Positions 17,244 through 29,387 are shown, counted from the first letter of the stretch. The stretch is 64,000 nt of DNA from Methylobacterium sp. 17Sr1-1 (GCF_003173775.1 NZ_CP029552.1:5539001-5603000), one strand, 5' to 3'. The notes: generated by a model not told the origin, from the sequence alone. Translations and numbers: made by a program.

Positions 17244-17737
17244 ACCTTCTCCAGCCCCATCTCCAGGAAGCCGAGCGCGTCCTCGACGGCGCAGCGCCGG
17301 ACCTCGGAGCGGCCGAGATCGCCGTAGCGGCGCTCGATGTGCCGGGTCGCCCGGCCGGCGGCGACGAGGCCGAAATGGACGAGGCCGACGGGCTTGGCCG
17401 CCGTGGCGCCGCCCGGGCCCGCGATGCCCGTGATGGCGAGCGCCACGTCGGCGCGGGAATGGGCGAGCGCCCCTTCGGCCATCGCCCGGGCCACCGGCTC
17501 GCTCACCGCGCCGTGGGCCGAGATCAGGTTGAAGTCGACGCCGAGGATCTCGGCCTTCGCCTCGTTCGAGTAGGTGACGAAGCCGCGCTCCACCACCAGG
17601 GAGGAGCCCGCCACCTCGGTGAGCAGCGCGGCGACGAGGCCGCCGGTGCAGGATTCGGCGGTGACGAGGCGGGCCTGGCGCACGCGATAGGCGGCGATCA
17701 GCACGCTCGCGCGGGTGACGAGGGCGGCATCGAACAT
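17240..17737 (-). CDS. CinA-type nicotinamide-nucleotide amidase
   Basis: This is a stand-alone C-terminal CinA domain of 165 residues, the PncC type that hydrolyses nicotinamide mononucleotide to nicotinate mononucleotide in pyridine nucleotide salvage. The core motif TAESCTGGLVAALLTEV and the segment GIAGPGGATAAKPVGLVHFG are intact. Its ATG overlaps the ispDF stop by one base (TGATG), so it is the second gene of that operon. Linkage of cinA to ispDF is common in this lineage. Confidence 0.88.
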   Translation of the reverse strand: MFDAALVTRASVLIAAYRVRQARLVTAESCTGGLVAALLTEVAGSSLVVERGFVTYSNEAKAEILGVDFNLISAHGAVSEPVARAMAEGALAHSRADVALAITGIAGPGGATAAKPVGLVHFGLVAAGRATRHIERRYGDLGRSEVRRCAVEDALGFLEMGLEKV

Positions 17738-18969
17738 CAGGACCGCGCCTCCGGCAGGCGGATGGTCGCCGCAGCCTGGGCGGCGAGGCCCTCGGCCCGG
17801 CCGACGAAGCCGAGCTTCTCCGTCGTGGTCGCCTTGATCGAGACCGCCGAGAGCGGCACCCCGGCGATCTCGGCGATCCGGCTGCGGATCGCCTCGCGAT
17901 GGGCGCCGATGCGCGGCGCCTCGGCCAGCACCGTGATGTCGAGGTGGTCGATCACCCCGCCGCGCTCGGCAACCCGGCGCACCGCGTCGGCGAGGAACTG
18001 GTCGGAGGAGGCGCCGCGCCAGCGCGGGTCGCTCGGCGGGAAGTGGACGCCGATATCGCCGTCGGCGAGCGCGCCCAGGATCGCGTCGGTGAGCGCGTGC
18101 AGCACCACGTCGCCGTCCGAATGGGCGAGCACGCCGCGGTCGGCCGGGATGCGCACGCCGCCGAGCCACACGTGGTCGCCCTCCGTGAAGGCGTGCACGT
18201 CGAAACCGGTGCCGAGGCGGGTCAGAAGGGTCATGGCATCATCCTGGGCGGCCGGGCTGGATCCCGGCGAGAAGGCGCGGTCGGCCTCGACAAGGTCGGC
18301 GGCCTGGGTGATCTTGCGGTTGCGCAGGTCTCCGGGGAAGACCGCCACCGGCAGGCCGGCCCATTCGGCGAGCGCGCCGTCGTCGGTGAAGCCGTCATGC
18401 CCCTCCGCTGCGGCCCGGCCATGCGCCTCGGCGAGCAGCGCGAAGCGGAACGCCTGCGGGGTCTGCACCGCGCGCAGCTCCTCGCGCTTCGGGGTCTCGC
18501 GCACCCTTCCGTCCGGCTCGACCACCTTGATCGTGTCGCTCACCGGCACGCCCGGCACGGCGGCGCCGTGGCCGTCCGCCGCCGCGATCGCCCGGTCGAT
18601 CAGCGCCTCGTCGACGAAGGGGCGGGCGGCGTCGTGCACCAGCACCAGGTCGGGCGCACCCTCTCGCGCCAGCGCCTCGAGCCCGGCCCGGACCGAGGCC
18701 TGCCGCGTCGCGCCGCCCTCGACCGGCCGGGCGAGCTTGTCCCGCGCCGCCTGGTCGAGGTCGCCGAGGCACTCGTCGTAGAAGGCCGCGGCATCGGCGG
18801 CGATCACCACCTGGATCCGCGTGATGCCCGGATGGGCAGCCAGGGCCGCCAGGGTCCGGGTCAGGACCGCCTGGCCGCCGACGCGGCGATACTGCTTGGG
18901 CGTGTCGCCGCCGACGCGGATGCCGCGCCCCGCGGCGACGACCACCGCGGCGATCTGGGAAAGTGTCAA
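17737..18969 (-). CDS. ispDF: Bifunctional IspD/IspF enzyme of the MEP pathway
   Basis: This fusion carries two non-consecutive steps of isoprenoid precursor synthesis. The N-terminal half (about 1-230) is the cytidylyltransferase, with [16 protein letters not shown] and [10 protein letters not shown]. The C-terminal half (about 245-405) is the MEcPP synthase, with [28 protein letters not shown] and DIGVHFP carrying the metal-binding Asp/His residues. Fused ispDF is typical of alphaproteobacteria. It is transcribed away from dusB, with which it is commonly linked. Confidence 0.94.
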   Translation of the reverse strand: MTLSQIAAVVVAAGRGIRVGGDTPKQYRRVGGQAVLTRTLAALAAHPGITRIQVVIAADAAAFYDECLGDLDQAARDKLARPVEGGATRQASVRAGLEALAREGAPDLVLVHDAARPFVDEALIDRAIAAADGHGAAVPGVPVSDTIKVVEPDGRVRETPKREELRAVQTPQAFRFALLAEAHGRAAAEGHDGFTDDGALAEWAGLPVAVFPGDLRNRKITQAADLVEADRAFSPGSSPAAQDDAMTLLTRLGTGFDVHAFTEGDHVWLGGVRIPADRGVLAHSDGDVVLHALTDAILGALADGDIGVHFPPSDPRWRGASSDQFLADAVRRVAERGGVIDHLDITVLAEAPRIGAHREAIRSRIAEIAGVPLSAVSIKATTTEKLGFVGRAEGLAAQAAATIRLPEARS

Positions 18970-19752
18970 AATGGTCGCTCCCGGAATGTCCGCTCCTTAG
19001 CGGCGGCGGTCCCGCGAGGCAAATGCACCAGGGGAAGGGCGGTGCCGCGCGGGAAGGAGAGGAGGGCGGGGGCGGTGGGGCCTGTCGGTCCCTGCCACCG
19101 TGTTGTCGCGGTCCGGGGTTGCATAGGGCGCATGCCGAGGCGGCCATCCAAGATCTTCCCAAGACAAGGAAGCCGCGGGATCCCCTGCCCGTGTCGGAGA
19201 GGGGTAGGGGCGATCGGAGATCGCGCAGGGTGGCGTGCTTCCGTGTGAAGCTCTGAACGTGGTGCTGGCAGCTGAACGGTCGGAGTCCCGTCCGGCACCG
19301 TCTCCACCCTGACCCCTCACCCCGCTCCCACACGGGAGAGGGGGACGCGATAGACTTTGAAATATCGTTTGGATACGCAACGAATTTATACAATTCAATG
19401 ACGTGCGACGCGCTCCAAGGCGGGAAAAGCCGACGGCCTGCGCCTCGTCGCGGCCCGGGCCAGCCTCCATCCCGCAGCGCAGCAAAGCCCGCGCCCTCAC
19501 CGCTTCCATTCCGCCGCGATGCCCCGTTATCCTCCCAAAAGAGCCCGAGCCGCCGCGGAACGCCACCGCACCGGGCCGACCGGCCCGAACAGGGTCACTT
19601 CACCAGCCAATTCGCGGGCAATTCGGGGATCGAAGCCCGAACGCGCTTGCGTATGAGCGGGTTTTGGCTATTTGCTGTGCACAATGACGACTGACCATTA
19701 TTTGAGCGACGGGGCGCCGGGGGCCGGGCCGGCAGCGCTGCCAGAAGGACGG
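18970..19752. other. Long intergenic region between ispDF and dusB
   Basis: About 780 bp separate divergent genes and must hold both promoters. It includes an inverted-repeat element (19181-19345). Close to dusB lies a perfect 8-bp palindrome TGTGCACA (19676-19683), at a plausible operator position. Nitrogen control by NtrC is conceivable but unsupported. No convincing gene is present. Confidence 0.55.
19181..19345. repeat. Inverted-repeat element of the CCCTCTCCC...GGGAGAGGG type
   Basis: The left arm contains CCCGTGTCGGAGAGGGGTAG, and the right arm contains CACCCCGCTCCCACACGGGA followed by GAGGGGG. They are imperfect inverted copies. The same arms recur much better preserved at 63084-63234. 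It is a dispersed intergenic repeat without coding content. Confidence 0.6.
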
Positions 19753-20775
19753 ATGTCCGCCGGGCCTTCGCGGTTGCGCGGGGCGCTGCTCGCGCGCGGG
19801 GCGCTGCTCGCGCCCCTGTCCGGCGTCACCGACCTGCACATGCGCCGCATCGCCCGCCGGCTCGGGGCCACCGCGACCGTGTCCGAGATGGTGGCGGCGG
19901 AGGATTTCGCCCGCGGCACCGAGGAGGCGCGCCTGCGGGCCGAGGGCGAGGGCGTGCTGCCCCACGTGGTGCAGCTCGCCGGCTGCGACCCGCGCTGGAT
20001 GGCGGAGGGCGCGCGCCTCGCCGAGGCCAACGGCGCCGACGTGATCGACGTCAACATGGGCTGCCCGGCCAAGGCCGTGACCGGCGGCCAGGCCGGTTCT
20101 GCCCTGATGCGCGACCTCGACCATGCCGAGCGCCTGCTCGCCGCGGTGCGCGAGGCGGTCTCGGTGCCGGTCACCGTCAAGATGCGGCTGGGCTGGGACG
20201 ATGCCACCCGCAACGCCCCCGACCTGGCGCGCCGCGCCGAACGGCTCGGCTACGCCGCCGTCACGGTGCACGGCCGCACCCGGCAGCAATTCTACACCGG
20301 CCGCGCCGACTGGGCGGCGATCCGGGCGGTGCGCGACGCGGTGGCGATCCCGCTCGTCGCCAACGGCGACGTCACGAGCCTCGACGACGCCCGGGCCTGC
20401 CTGCGCGAATCCGGCGCCGACGCCGTGATGATCGGGCGGGCGGCGGTCGGGCGGCCCTGGCTCGTCGCCGCAATCGCGGCGGGGCTGGCCGGAGAGGCCT
20501 TCGCGGAGCCCGATGCCGCCGCGCGGGCGGAGCTCGCCGCCGAGCATTACGAGGGACTCATCGCCCTCTACGGCGCCCGGATGGGCGTGCGCCACGCCCG
20601 CAAGCATCTGGCGGCCTATGCCGACCAGGCTGGCGGGTTGTCCGCCCCCGAGCGGACCCGGCTTCTCACCACCACCGACCCGGCCGAGGCCGCGCGGCTG
20701 CTGCGGCGCGCCTTCGAGGCGCCGGCCGCACGGCCCGCATCGCGGGCCGCACGGTCTGCGCAGCAGGCCGCATGA
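19753..20775 (+). CDS. dusB: tRNA-dihydrouridine synthase (DusB/NifR3)
   Basis: This flavoenzyme reduces uridines in tRNA. Seen motifs are [12 protein letters not shown], then [20 protein letters not shown] with the catalytic Cys, [22 protein letters not shown] and the FMN-binding IPLVANGDV with [10 protein letters not shown]. It is the classical first gene of the alphaproteobacterial nifR3-ntrB-ntrC operon, and its stop overlaps the ntrB start (ATGA). The ATG at 19753 has AGAAGGA upstream. Starts at 19672 or 19684 would add up to 27 residues. Confidence 0.92.
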   Translation: MSAGPSRLRGALLARGALLAPLSGVTDLHMRRIARRLGATATVSEMVAAEDFARGTEEARLRAEGEGVLPHVVQLAGCDPRWMAEGARLAEANGADVIDVNMGCPAKAVTGGQAGSALMRDLDHAERLLAAVREAVSVPVTVKMRLGWDDATRNAPDLARRAERLGYAAVTVHGRTRQQFYTGRADWAAIRAVRDAVAIPLVANGDVTSLDDARACLRESGADAVMIGRAAVGRPWLVAAIAAGLAGEAFAEPDAAARAELAAEHYEGLIALYGARMGVRHARKHLAAYADQAGGLSAPERTRLLTTTDPAEAARLLRRAFEAPAARPASRAARSAQQAA

Positions 20776-21932
20776 GGATGAGCGATGCGCCCGCACCCCC
20801 TGCCGCCCGCAGCCGGAAAACGTCGCCCATGAGCGCCCCGACGAGCGAGATGATCATCAACGCCCTGCCGCTGCCCGTCCTGACCATCGGCCCGGACGAG
20901 CGCATCCTCCAGGTCAACATGGCGGCGGAGCACTTCTTCGACTATTCGCGCCGGATGATGCAGCGCCAGCGCCTGCGCGACATCATCCCGTTCTCCTCGC
21001 CGATCATCGCGCTGGTCAACGAGGTGCGCCGGCGCCGGGCCAGCGTCAGCGAGTACCGGGTCGAGCTCGCCTCGCCGCGCACCGGCATCGAGCGCAGCGT
21101 CGACGTGTTCGCGACCCATCTCGACGACGACCTCGTGGTGCTGATGCTCCAGGAGCGCACCATCGCCGACAAGATGAACCGCCAGCTCACCCACCGGGGC
21201 GCCGCCCGCTCGATGGTGGCCTTGGGCGCGATGCTCGCCCACGAGATCAAGAACCCGCTCGCCGGCATCCGCGGCGCGGCCCAGCTTCTCGAGCAATCGG
21301 CGGCCGAGGACGACCGCCTCCTGACCCGGCTGATCTGCGACGAATCCGACCGGATCGTGCGCATCGTCGAGCGGATGGAATTGTTCGGCGACGAGCGCCC
21401 GGTCGAGCGGGGCCCGGTCAACGTCCACGGCGTCCTCGACCAGGTGAAGCGCTCGGCCCAGTCGGGCTTCGCCCGCCACATCCGCTTCGTCGAGAACTAC
21501 GACCCCTCGCTGCCACCGGTGCTCGGCAACCGCGACCAGCTGATCCAGGTCATCCTGAACCTCGTCAAGAACGCCGCCGAGGCGATCGGCGCCGACGCGG
21601 TCGACGGCGAGATCATCCTCTCGACCGCCTTCCGCACCGGCTTGCGCCTCCAGGTGCCGGGCTCGCGCGAGCGGGTCAGCCTGCCGATCGAGGTCGCGGT
21701 GCGCGACAACGGCCCGGGCGTCTCGGCCGAGCTACTGCCGGACCTGTTCGACCCCTTCGTCACCACCAAGGCGCAAGGCTCGGGCCTCGGCCTCGCGCTG
21801 GTCGCCAAGATCGTCGGCGACCATGGCGGCATCGTCGAGTGCGACCCCGCCCCCCGCCGCACCACCTTCCGCGTCCTCCTGCCGATGTCGCATTCCCGCG
21901 ACGGGCGCGAATCCTCCGCCGAGACCGAGTGA
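20772..21932 (+). CDS. ntrB: Nitrogen regulation sensor kinase NtrB
   Basis: This soluble kinase and phosphatase of NtrC responds through PII to the cell's nitrogen state. It has an N-terminal PAS domain (about 25-130, [20 protein letters not shown]), the H-box [14 protein letters not shown], the N-box [10 protein letters not shown], the G1 box VRDNGPGV and the G2 box [18 protein letters not shown]. Its order and overlap with dusB and ntrC are standard. The 386-residue length is normal. Confidence 0.93.
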   Translation: MRMSDAPAPPAARSRKTSPMSAPTSEMIINALPLPVLTIGPDERILQVNMAAEHFFDYSRRMMQRQRLRDIIPFSSPIIALVNEVRRRRASVSEYRVELASPRTGIERSVDVFATHLDDDLVVLMLQERTIADKMNRQLTHRGAARSMVALGAMLAHEIKNPLAGIRGAAQLLEQSAAEDDRLLTRLICDESDRIVRIVERMELFGDERPVERGPVNVHGVLDQVKRSAQSGFARHIRFVENYDPSLPPVLGNRDQLIQVILNLVKNAAEAIGADAVDGEIILSTAFRTGLRLQVPGSRERVSLPIEVAVRDNGPGVSAELLPDLFDPFVTTKAQGSGLGLALVAKIVGDHGGIVECDPAPRRTTFRVLLPMSHSRDGRESSAETE

Positions 21933-21937
21933 GCGCC

Positions 21938-23395
<1,458 letters not shown>

Positions 23396-24227
23396 GCTTT
23401 TCGCCCCCCCGCCGAGCGTCGCCCCTCGGCGCCGGGACGGGCTCAGCCCGTGGACAACGGCCCCGTCCCGACGCGGCATTCCGACGCATTCGGTCGCCGT
23501 GTCCCCCATGCAAGGGTGCGGATTGGGATAATCCGGCAAGTCCGGGTGGCGGAGAGGCCGGCTTGGCTCGCTTTTGGCCTCGCGCGCGCCGTGCCCTCCC
23601 ATCTCCCGAAATGCCAGGAGACCGCACCGACCCGGCATCGACGAGCGTAGGGCCCCGGTTCCGACGCCGCACCGCACAGTGAAACGCGGTTGCCCGCGCC
23701 GTCATTCGCCGCAACCAAAAGTCGAAAAGCCTCCTCTCGCCGCCGAAACATCCCGTTTCGTCTTGCAATGACATCGCAGGATCGCGGCACCGGGCGGGCG
23801 TGACCGATCTCCTTCCGGCACGGCCCGGTTTCGACCGATCAGGCCGGGTCGCGACAGCCGGAGCCCGGATGCCTGGATTGGATCTCTGCGGGAGGGTCGA
23901 TCGCGCCGTAGCGTATCGGATCGTAGTTTTTATCAATTATTAAGTGGTAACCTGGACGAACCGGATTTCGGGCGATCGCGGTGCGGCGCGGCCTCGCTCG
24001 CTCCATCAACCCCATGAAAAATAAAGTTTTTTCTTGCCCGTCCGCGCCTCGCCGGGGATCCCGTCCCGGGGCGCCGGCCGCCGCGACGGCAGGGCGCCAT
24101 GACCTTGGGGAAGCAGAGAGACCTAATGCAGTGCCGTCTCTTCTGTTGATCGTGACACCTTGCAGTTGACGGAGACTGGCGTAACATCCATCACCTCGGA
24201 CGGGGGACGCACTTCTCGAGGACCGCA
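23396..24227. other. Long intergenic region between ntrC and mucR
   Basis: About 830 bp show no convincing gene on either strand. The 3' half is less GC-rich than its surroundings, with ATCAATTATTAAGTGG near 23933 and AAAAATAAAGTTTTTTC near 24016. It probably holds the mucR promoter and perhaps regulatory RNA or DNA structure. No tRNA-like cloverleaf was found. Confidence 0.5.
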
Positions 24228-24665
24228 ATGAGCTCAGCAGACCACGTCGAAACGCCTCAGATGATCGGCCTGGTGTCCGACATTGTGTCGGCCTACGTGT
24301 CGAACAACAGCGTGCCGGTGGGCGAGCTGTCGAGCCTGATCCGCAGCGTCCACGAGGCGGTGGCCCGGCTCGGCTCGGCAGTCCCGGCGGAGCCCGAGCG
24401 GCTGACCCCGCCGGTGCCGATCAAGAAGACCGTCTCGCCCGACTACCTGATCAGCCTTGAGGACGGGCGCCGGTACCGGACGCTCAAGCGCCACCTGGCC
24501 GGGCGCGGGCTCACCCCTGAAGCCTACCGCCAGAAATGGGGCCTGCCGCCGGACTACCCGATGGTCGCCGCCAACTACGCTGCCCAGCGCTCCGAGCTCG
24601 CCAAGAGCATCGGGCTCGGCCAGAAGCCGGTGGTCCGCCGCCCGCGCTCGACCCAGGCCGCCTGA
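24228..24665 (+). CDS. MucR/Ros-family transcriptional regulator with lost zinc ligands
   Basis: The product is a 145-residue member of the Ros/MucR family of alphaproteobacterial DNA-binding proteins that control envelope, motility and symbiosis genes. The N-terminal part matches the oligomerisation region. The C-terminal part has ISLEDGRRYRTLKRHLAGRG, then LTPEAYRQKWGLPPDYPMVA. At the positions of the prokaryotic zinc-finger ligands (Cys-X2-Cys/Asp ... His ... His) I read Ser76, Asp79, His89 and Arg, so at least two ligands are missing. Zinc-independent family members are known. It lies between ntrBC and ntrYX. Confidence 0.88.
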   Translation: MSSADHVETPQMIGLVSDIVSAYVSNNSVPVGELSSLIRSVHEAVARLGSAVPAEPERLTPPVPIKKTVSPDYLISLEDGRRYRTLKRHLAGRGLTPEAYRQKWGLPPDYPMVAANYAAQRSELAKSIGLGQKPVVRRPRSTQAA

Positions 24666-24804
24666 GCGTCGAGCCCGAGGCTCCCGACCAGGGGGCTCCG
24701 AGCCGGGGGACCGGATTCACCGGGGCCGACCGGCGCGGGGCCCGATTGCCGCCGCGCCGACATCCGTATTAATTTCGCCACACTGTAGTGGCCTTGCACC
24801 ACGG

Positions 24805-27207
24805 ATGCTGTTCACACGTCGCCCCCGGGCTTCGGCGCCCCCCTCCGGCGCGGCCGGCCACCCCCCCAGGCAGGTCCCGCCCAGGCAGGTCCCGCTCGGG
24901 CCGGCACAGGATGCCGCGCCGCGGGGTCCAGGCTGGTTCGGTGCGCTCGCGGTCATCGTCGCCCTGGCGCTGGCGCTCGCCACCTTCCTGATCCTGGTCG
25001 GCGCCACCGCGATCGCGCCGACCCACACGGTGGTGGTGACGCTGCTGCTCAGCAACGTCGCCCTGGTGCTGCTGCTCGTCGTCGTCATCGCCTGGGAGGC
25101 GCGGGTCTTCCTGCGGGCGCGGCGCACCAACGCGGCGGCCGCCCGGCTCCACACCCGCATCGTCGGCCTGTTCAGCCTGATCGCGACCCTGCCGACGGTG
25201 CTGCTCGCCGTGGTGGCGTCGATCACCCTGGAGCGCGGCCTGTCGCCCTGGTTCTCCGACCGGATGCGCAACGTCGTGCTGATGTCGGTCGACGTGGCCG
25301 ACGCCTACCTGACCAACCAGTGCCAGAGCCTCGCCCGCGAGGCGCGCATCCTCTCCGACGACCTCACCCGGGCGCGCCCCGCCTTCGACGTCGAGCGGGC
25401 CTGGTTCGAGAACTTCCTCACCGCGCGCGCCGCCTCGCTCGGCCTGCCCATCGCCCGGATCATGCGCTCGCCGACCGAGACCGTGGCGCGGGCCAACATC
25501 GACATCCTCAAGGACCCGCCGCTGCCCTCGGCCAGCGACTTCGAGGAGGCGGCGAAATCCGCCGACGCCACCTGCCTCCTGCCGCGGGAGGGGCGGGTCT
25601 TCGGCACGCTGATGAAGCTGCCGGCCTACGACGACGCCTTCCTCCTGGTCGAGCGCGAGGTGACGCGGCTCGCGGTCGAGTTCCCCGGCGTGTCGCGGGC
25701 CGCCGCGACCGAGTTCCTGACCATCGACGCCGGGCGGCGCAGCGTGCAGATCGCCTTCGCGACGATGTTCGCGCTGATCGCGCTGATCGCGCTGCTCTCG
25801 GCGGTGTGGTTCGGGCTCAACTTCGCCAACCGCTTCGTGACGCCGATCCGCCGGCTGATCAACGCCGCCGACCAGGTCGCGTCCGGCAACTACTACGCCC
25901 AGGTCCCGTTCCGGAAGACGGAGGGAGACCTCCAGCACCTGGGCGAGAGCTTCAACAAGATGACCCAGGAGCTCAGCCGCCAGCGCGCCACCCTGATCGA
26001 GCAGAGCGAGCAGATCGACAGCCGCCGCCGCTTCACCGAGGCGGTGCTGGCCGGGGTGCCGGCCGGCGTGATCGGCGTCGACGGGCGCGGGGTCATCACC
26101 ATCGCCAACCCCTCCGCCGAGCGGATGCTCGGGCGCTCGGTCGCCGACCTCGTCGGCGAGCCGCTCGAGGCGGTGATGCCGGAATTCGGCGGCCTGCCGG
26201 GGGATTCCCGCGCCCGCCCGACCCAGCAGCAGATCCAGATCGCCCGCAACGGCCGCGAGCGCACCATCGACGTGCGCACGACGAGCGAGCAGTCGCAGGA
26301 CGGCGACCGCGGCTACGTCGTCACCCTCGACGACATCACCGACCTCGTGACCGCGCAGCGCACCTCGGCCTGGGCCGACGTCGCCCGCCGCATCGCCCAC
26401 GAGATCAAGAACCCGCTAACCCCGATCCAGCTCTCGGCCGAGCGCATCCGCCGCAAGTACGGCAAGGTGATCACCACCGACAAGGAGGTGTTCGAGCAGT
26501 GCGTCGCCACGATCGTGCGCCAGGTCGACGACATCAAGCGGATGGTGGACGAGTTCTCGTCCTTCGCCCGGATGCCGAAGCCCGCGATCGCCCGCAACGA
26601 CCTGACCGAGATCGTCAAGCAGAACCTGTTCATGATGCGGGTGGCCCATCCCGACGTGACCTTCACGCTGGAGGAGGGCGTGAACCGCGTCAGCGCCGCC
26701 TTCGACACGCGGCTCCTGTCGCAGGCAATCACCAACATCCTCAAGAACGCCGTCGAGGCGGTGCAGGCGGTGCCCGAGGACGTGCGGGGCGAGAGCCTGA
26801 TCGCCGTGCGCCTCTACGAGGAGGGCGAGGCCGCGGTGATCGAGATCACCGATACCGGCAAGGGATTCCCGCCCGAAGGGCGCCAGCGGCTGCTCGAACC
26901 CTATATGACCACCCGCGAGGGGGGCACGGGCCTCGGATTGGCGATCGTGAGCAAGGTCTTGGAAGAGCACGGCGGCGGCATCGAGCTGAACGACAACCCG
27001 CGCGGGCGCGGCGGGCAGGTGCGCATGCGCGTCCTCCGGGAGGTGCGGCGCGACGAGCCGCCGGCCGCCGGCGCGGGCAAGCCCGCCGCAGGCGAAGTCA
27101 AGCCCGCCGCAGGCGCGGGAAAGCCCGCCGCAGGCGCGGGAAAGCCCGCACGGCCGGCCCAGAGCCCGGCGCCCTCGCCGGAGACCTCGCCGGAGCCCGC
27201 CGCGTGA
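24805..27207 (+). CDS. ntrY: Membrane sensor kinase NtrY
   Basis: NtrY is the transmembrane kinase partner of NtrX, linked to nitrogen and redox control. Residues about 45-150 hold several membrane segments. A periplasmic domain of about 160 residues and another membrane segment near 320 follow. Then come a HAMP domain (FVTPIRRLINAADQVASGNY), a PAS domain (about 405-510), the H-box [20 protein letters not shown] and an ATPase domain with ITDTGKGFP and GTGLGLAIV. The last 40 residues repeat (A/G)GKPAAGA and are Pro/Ala-rich. With 800 residues it is slightly longer than usual because of this tail and an N-terminal Pro-rich extension. Confidence 0.92.
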   Translation: MLFTRRPRASAPPSGAAGHPPRQVPPRQVPLGPAQDAAPRGPGWFGALAVIVALALALATFLILVGATAIAPTHTVVVTLLLSNVALVLLLVVVIAWEARVFLRARRTNAAAARLHTRIVGLFSLIATLPTVLLAVVASITLERGLSPWFSDRMRNVVLMSVDVADAYLTNQCQSLAREARILSDDLTRARPAFDVERAWFENFLTARAASLGLPIARIMRSPTETVARANIDILKDPPLPSASDFEEAAKSADATCLLPREGRVFGTLMKLPAYDDAFLLVEREVTRLAVEFPGVSRAAATEFLTIDAGRRSVQIAFATMFALIALIALLSAVWFGLNFANRFVTPIRRLINAADQVASGNYYAQVPFRKTEGDLQHLGESFNKMTQELSRQRATLIEQSEQIDSRRRFTEAVLAGVPAGVIGVDGRGVITIANPSAERMLGRSVADLVGEPLEAVMPEFGGLPGDSRARPTQQQIQIARNGRERTIDVRTTSEQSQDGDRGYVVTLDDITDLVTAQRTSAWADVARRIAHEIKNPLTPIQLSAERIRRKYGKVITTDKEVFEQCVATIVRQVDDIKRMVDEFSSFARMPKPAIARNDLTEIVKQNLFMMRVAHPDVTFTLEEGVNRVSAAFDTRLLSQAITNILKNAVEAVQAVPEDVRGESLIAVRLYEEGEAAVIEITDTGKGFPPEGRQRLLEPYMTTREGGTGLGLAIVSKVLEEHGGGIELNDNPRGRGGQVRMRVLREVRRDEPPAAGAGKPAAGEVKPAAGAGKPAAGAGKPARPAQSPAPSPETSPEPAA

Positions 27208-27349
27208 GGCGGGCCCGCCCGCCGGGACCGGCGCCCCTCAGCCGCCGCCTTCGTCACAGTCCTGTTCGTCACAGCCGAATTCGTCACAGCACCGGGTGCC
27301 GCGGGGCCGTCAGGACCGCCGCCCGCGTCGCGGGGAGGCCCGAGAAGCC

Positions 27350-28720
27350 ATGAGCGCCGACATTCTGATCGTCGATGACGAGGCCGACATCCGCGAGCTC
27401 GTCGCCGGCATCCTCGACGACGAGGGCCACCGCACCCGCACCGCCGGCTCCTCCGACGAGGCGCTGGCGGCGATTGAGGCGCGCCGGCCGCACCTCGTCT
27501 TCCTCGACATCTGGCTCCAGGGCTCGCGCCTCGACGGGCTGCAGGTGCTCGACGTGATCAAGGCCCAGGCCCCGGACCTGCCGGTGGTGATGATCTCGGG
27601 CCACGGCAACATCGAGACCGCGGTCTCGGCGATCAAGGCGGGCGCCTACGACTTCATCGAGAAGCCGTTCAAGGCCGACCGGCTGATCCTGGTCGCCGAG
27701 CGGGCGCTGGAGGCCTCGCGCCTCAAGCGCGAGGTGCGCGACCTCAAGGCGCGCTCCGGCCAGGCGAGCCGCATCGTCGGCGCCTCGGTGGCGGCCAACC
27801 AGCTGCGCCAGACCGTCGAGCGCGTCGCCCCAACCAACGCCCGGGTGATGATCTCGGGCGCGCCGGGCTCCGGCAAGGAGCTCTCGGCCCGCACCATCCA
27901 CGCCGCCTCGTCGCGGGCGAACGGCCCCTTCGTGGTGATCAACGCCGCGACCATCACGCCCGAGACGATGGAGGCCGAGCTGTTCGGGGTCGAGGCCCAG
28001 GACGGCAAGCCGCGGCGCGTCGGCGCCCTCGAGGAGGCCCATGGCGGCAGCCTCTACATCGACGAGGTCGCGGACATGCCGCGCGAGACCCAGAACCGCA
28101 TCCTGCGGGTCCTCGTCGACCAGAACTTCCAGCGCGTCGGCGGCACCACCCGGGTCCATGTCGACGTGCGGATCATCTCGTCCTCGTCGCGCGACCTGGC
28201 GGAAGAAATCGCCGGCGGGCGCTTCCGCGAGGACCTGTTCCACCGCCTGAGCGTGGTGCCGATCCGCATCCCCTCGCTCGCCGAGCGGCGCGAGGACGTG
28301 CCGGAGCTGATCGCGTTCTTCATGGAGCAGATCTCGGGCGCCACCGGCCTGCCGCAACGGCGCATCGCCGCCGACGCGATGGCGGTGCTGCAGTCCCACG
28401 ACTGGCCCGGCAACGTCCGCCAGCTGCGCAACAACGTCGAGCGGCTGATGATCCTGACGCAGGGAGACCCCGAGACCGAGGTGACGACCGAGATGCTGCC
28501 GAGCGAGGTCGGCGCCCTCGTCCCCACCACCCCGAGCGGCGCCGGCGGCGAGAAGCTGATGAGCCTGGCGCTCCGCGAGGCGCGCGAGATCTTCGAGCGC
28601 GAATACCTGGTGGCGCAGATCGCCCGCTTCTCCGGCAACATCTCCCGCACCGCCGAGTTCATCGGCATGGAGCGCTCGGCCCTGCACCGGAAGCTCAAGT
28701 CCCTCGGCATCGGCGCGTGA
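27350..28720 (+). CDS. ntrX: Response regulator NtrX lacking the GAFTGA loop
   Basis: This is the partner regulator of NtrY. The receiver has Asp53 in VFLDIWLQGS. The AAA+ domain has Walker A GAPGSGKE at 170-177. Where NtrC has GAFTGA after ELFG, this protein reads VEAQDGKPRRV, so direct sigma-54 activation is not expected. This is a known trait of alphaproteobacterial NtrX. The C-terminal helix-turn-helix is GNISRTAEFIGMERSALHRKL. The ATG at 27350 directly precedes the receiver domain. The gene starts 142 bp after ntrY. Confidence 0.93.
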   Translation: MSADILIVDDEADIRELVAGILDDEGHRTRTAGSSDEALAAIEARRPHLVFLDIWLQGSRLDGLQVLDVIKAQAPDLPVVMISGHGNIETAVSAIKAGAYDFIEKPFKADRLILVAERALEASRLKREVRDLKARSGQASRIVGASVAANQLRQTVERVAPTNARVMISGAPGSGKELSARTIHAASSRANGPFVVINAATITPETMEAELFGVEAQDGKPRRVGALEEAHGGSLYIDEVADMPRETQNRILRVLVDQNFQRVGGTTRVHVDVRIISSSSRDLAEEIAGGRFREDLFHRLSVVPIRIPSLAERREDVPELIAFFMEQISGATGLPQRRIAADAMAVLQSHDWPGNVRQLRNNVERLMILTQGDPETEVTTEMLPSEVGALVPTTPSGAGGEKLMSLALREAREIFEREYLVAQIARFSGNISRTAEFIGMERSALHRKLKSLGIGA

Positions 28721-29001
28721 CCGGGGACGGCCCCGAACCGCGATTTCTCAGTGCCAAGCCCGGGCCGTTCTGCTAGGGCGGCCTGTGGCCGGAGCGCGAC
28801 AGGGTCGCGGGCACGGCCGGTCGCGGCAGGTCCGGCGGGCACGGGGACTTCCCCTGCGGCCAGTCTGCACTTGCGCCCGGGCGAGCTTCACCGTGTAATG
28901 GGGCGGCCGGTTCCCCGGGCGGCGCGTCGCGCCTCCCGCAGCACAACAACACGGACCGACCCGTCAACCGGGACTGGCAGCGGGTTCAAAGGACAAGAAG
29001 A

Positions 29002-29256
29002 ATGGCGGGCGAACGCGCTCAGAATCTGCAGGACACCTTCCTCAACCACGTTCGCAAGAACAAGATCCCGCTGACGATCTTTCTGGTCAACGGGGTGAAG
29101 TTGCAGGGTGTCGTGACCTGGTTCGACAACTTCTGCGTGCTGCTGCGGCGCGACGGCCACTCGCAGCTCGTCTACAAGCACGCGATCTCGACAATCATGC
29201 CGGGCCATCCCGTGCAGCTGTTCGAGCAGGGCGAGGAGGGGGCCGAGAAGGCCTGA
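29002..29256 (+). CDS. hfq: RNA chaperone Hfq
   Basis: This Sm-like hexameric RNA chaperone mediates sRNA-mRNA pairing. The 84-residue protein has the Sm1 motif ([20 protein letters not shown]), the distal and proximal face residues, and the Sm2 motif [11 protein letters not shown] short acidic tail follows. An AAAGGACAAGAAG ribosome site precedes the ATG. A strong terminator lies 105 bp downstream, so hfq can be transcribed separately from hflX. Confidence 0.96.
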
Positions 29257-29360
29257 TTCCGCCTCGGGAACCGGCCTGCGCGCATGCGCCGCGGGCCGAT
29301 CGGGTCCCGCGGGCGCGCCCGTGCCGTGAGCCCCGTGCCTCGAGTTCCCATGCCAGTGTC

Positions 29361-29387
29361 CAGGCCGCATGATGCGGCCTGTTTTTT
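29361..29387 (+). terminator. Rho-independent terminator downstream of hfq
   Basis: A perfect 10-bp stem, CAGGCCGCAT / ATGCGGCCTG, with almost no loop, is followed by TTTTTT. It is oriented on the plus strand after hfq and before hflX. Confidence 0.92.

Noticed and set aside
23396..24227. A tRNA or small structured RNA in the long ntrC-mucR spacer
   Set aside because: No T-loop (GGTTCGAATCC-like) or cloverleaf pairing could be found by eye. A covariance search (tRNAscan-SE, Rfam) would be decisive.
27350..28720. Missing GAFTGA in NtrX as a novel defect
   Set aside because: This is a known general property of alphaproteobacterial NtrX.
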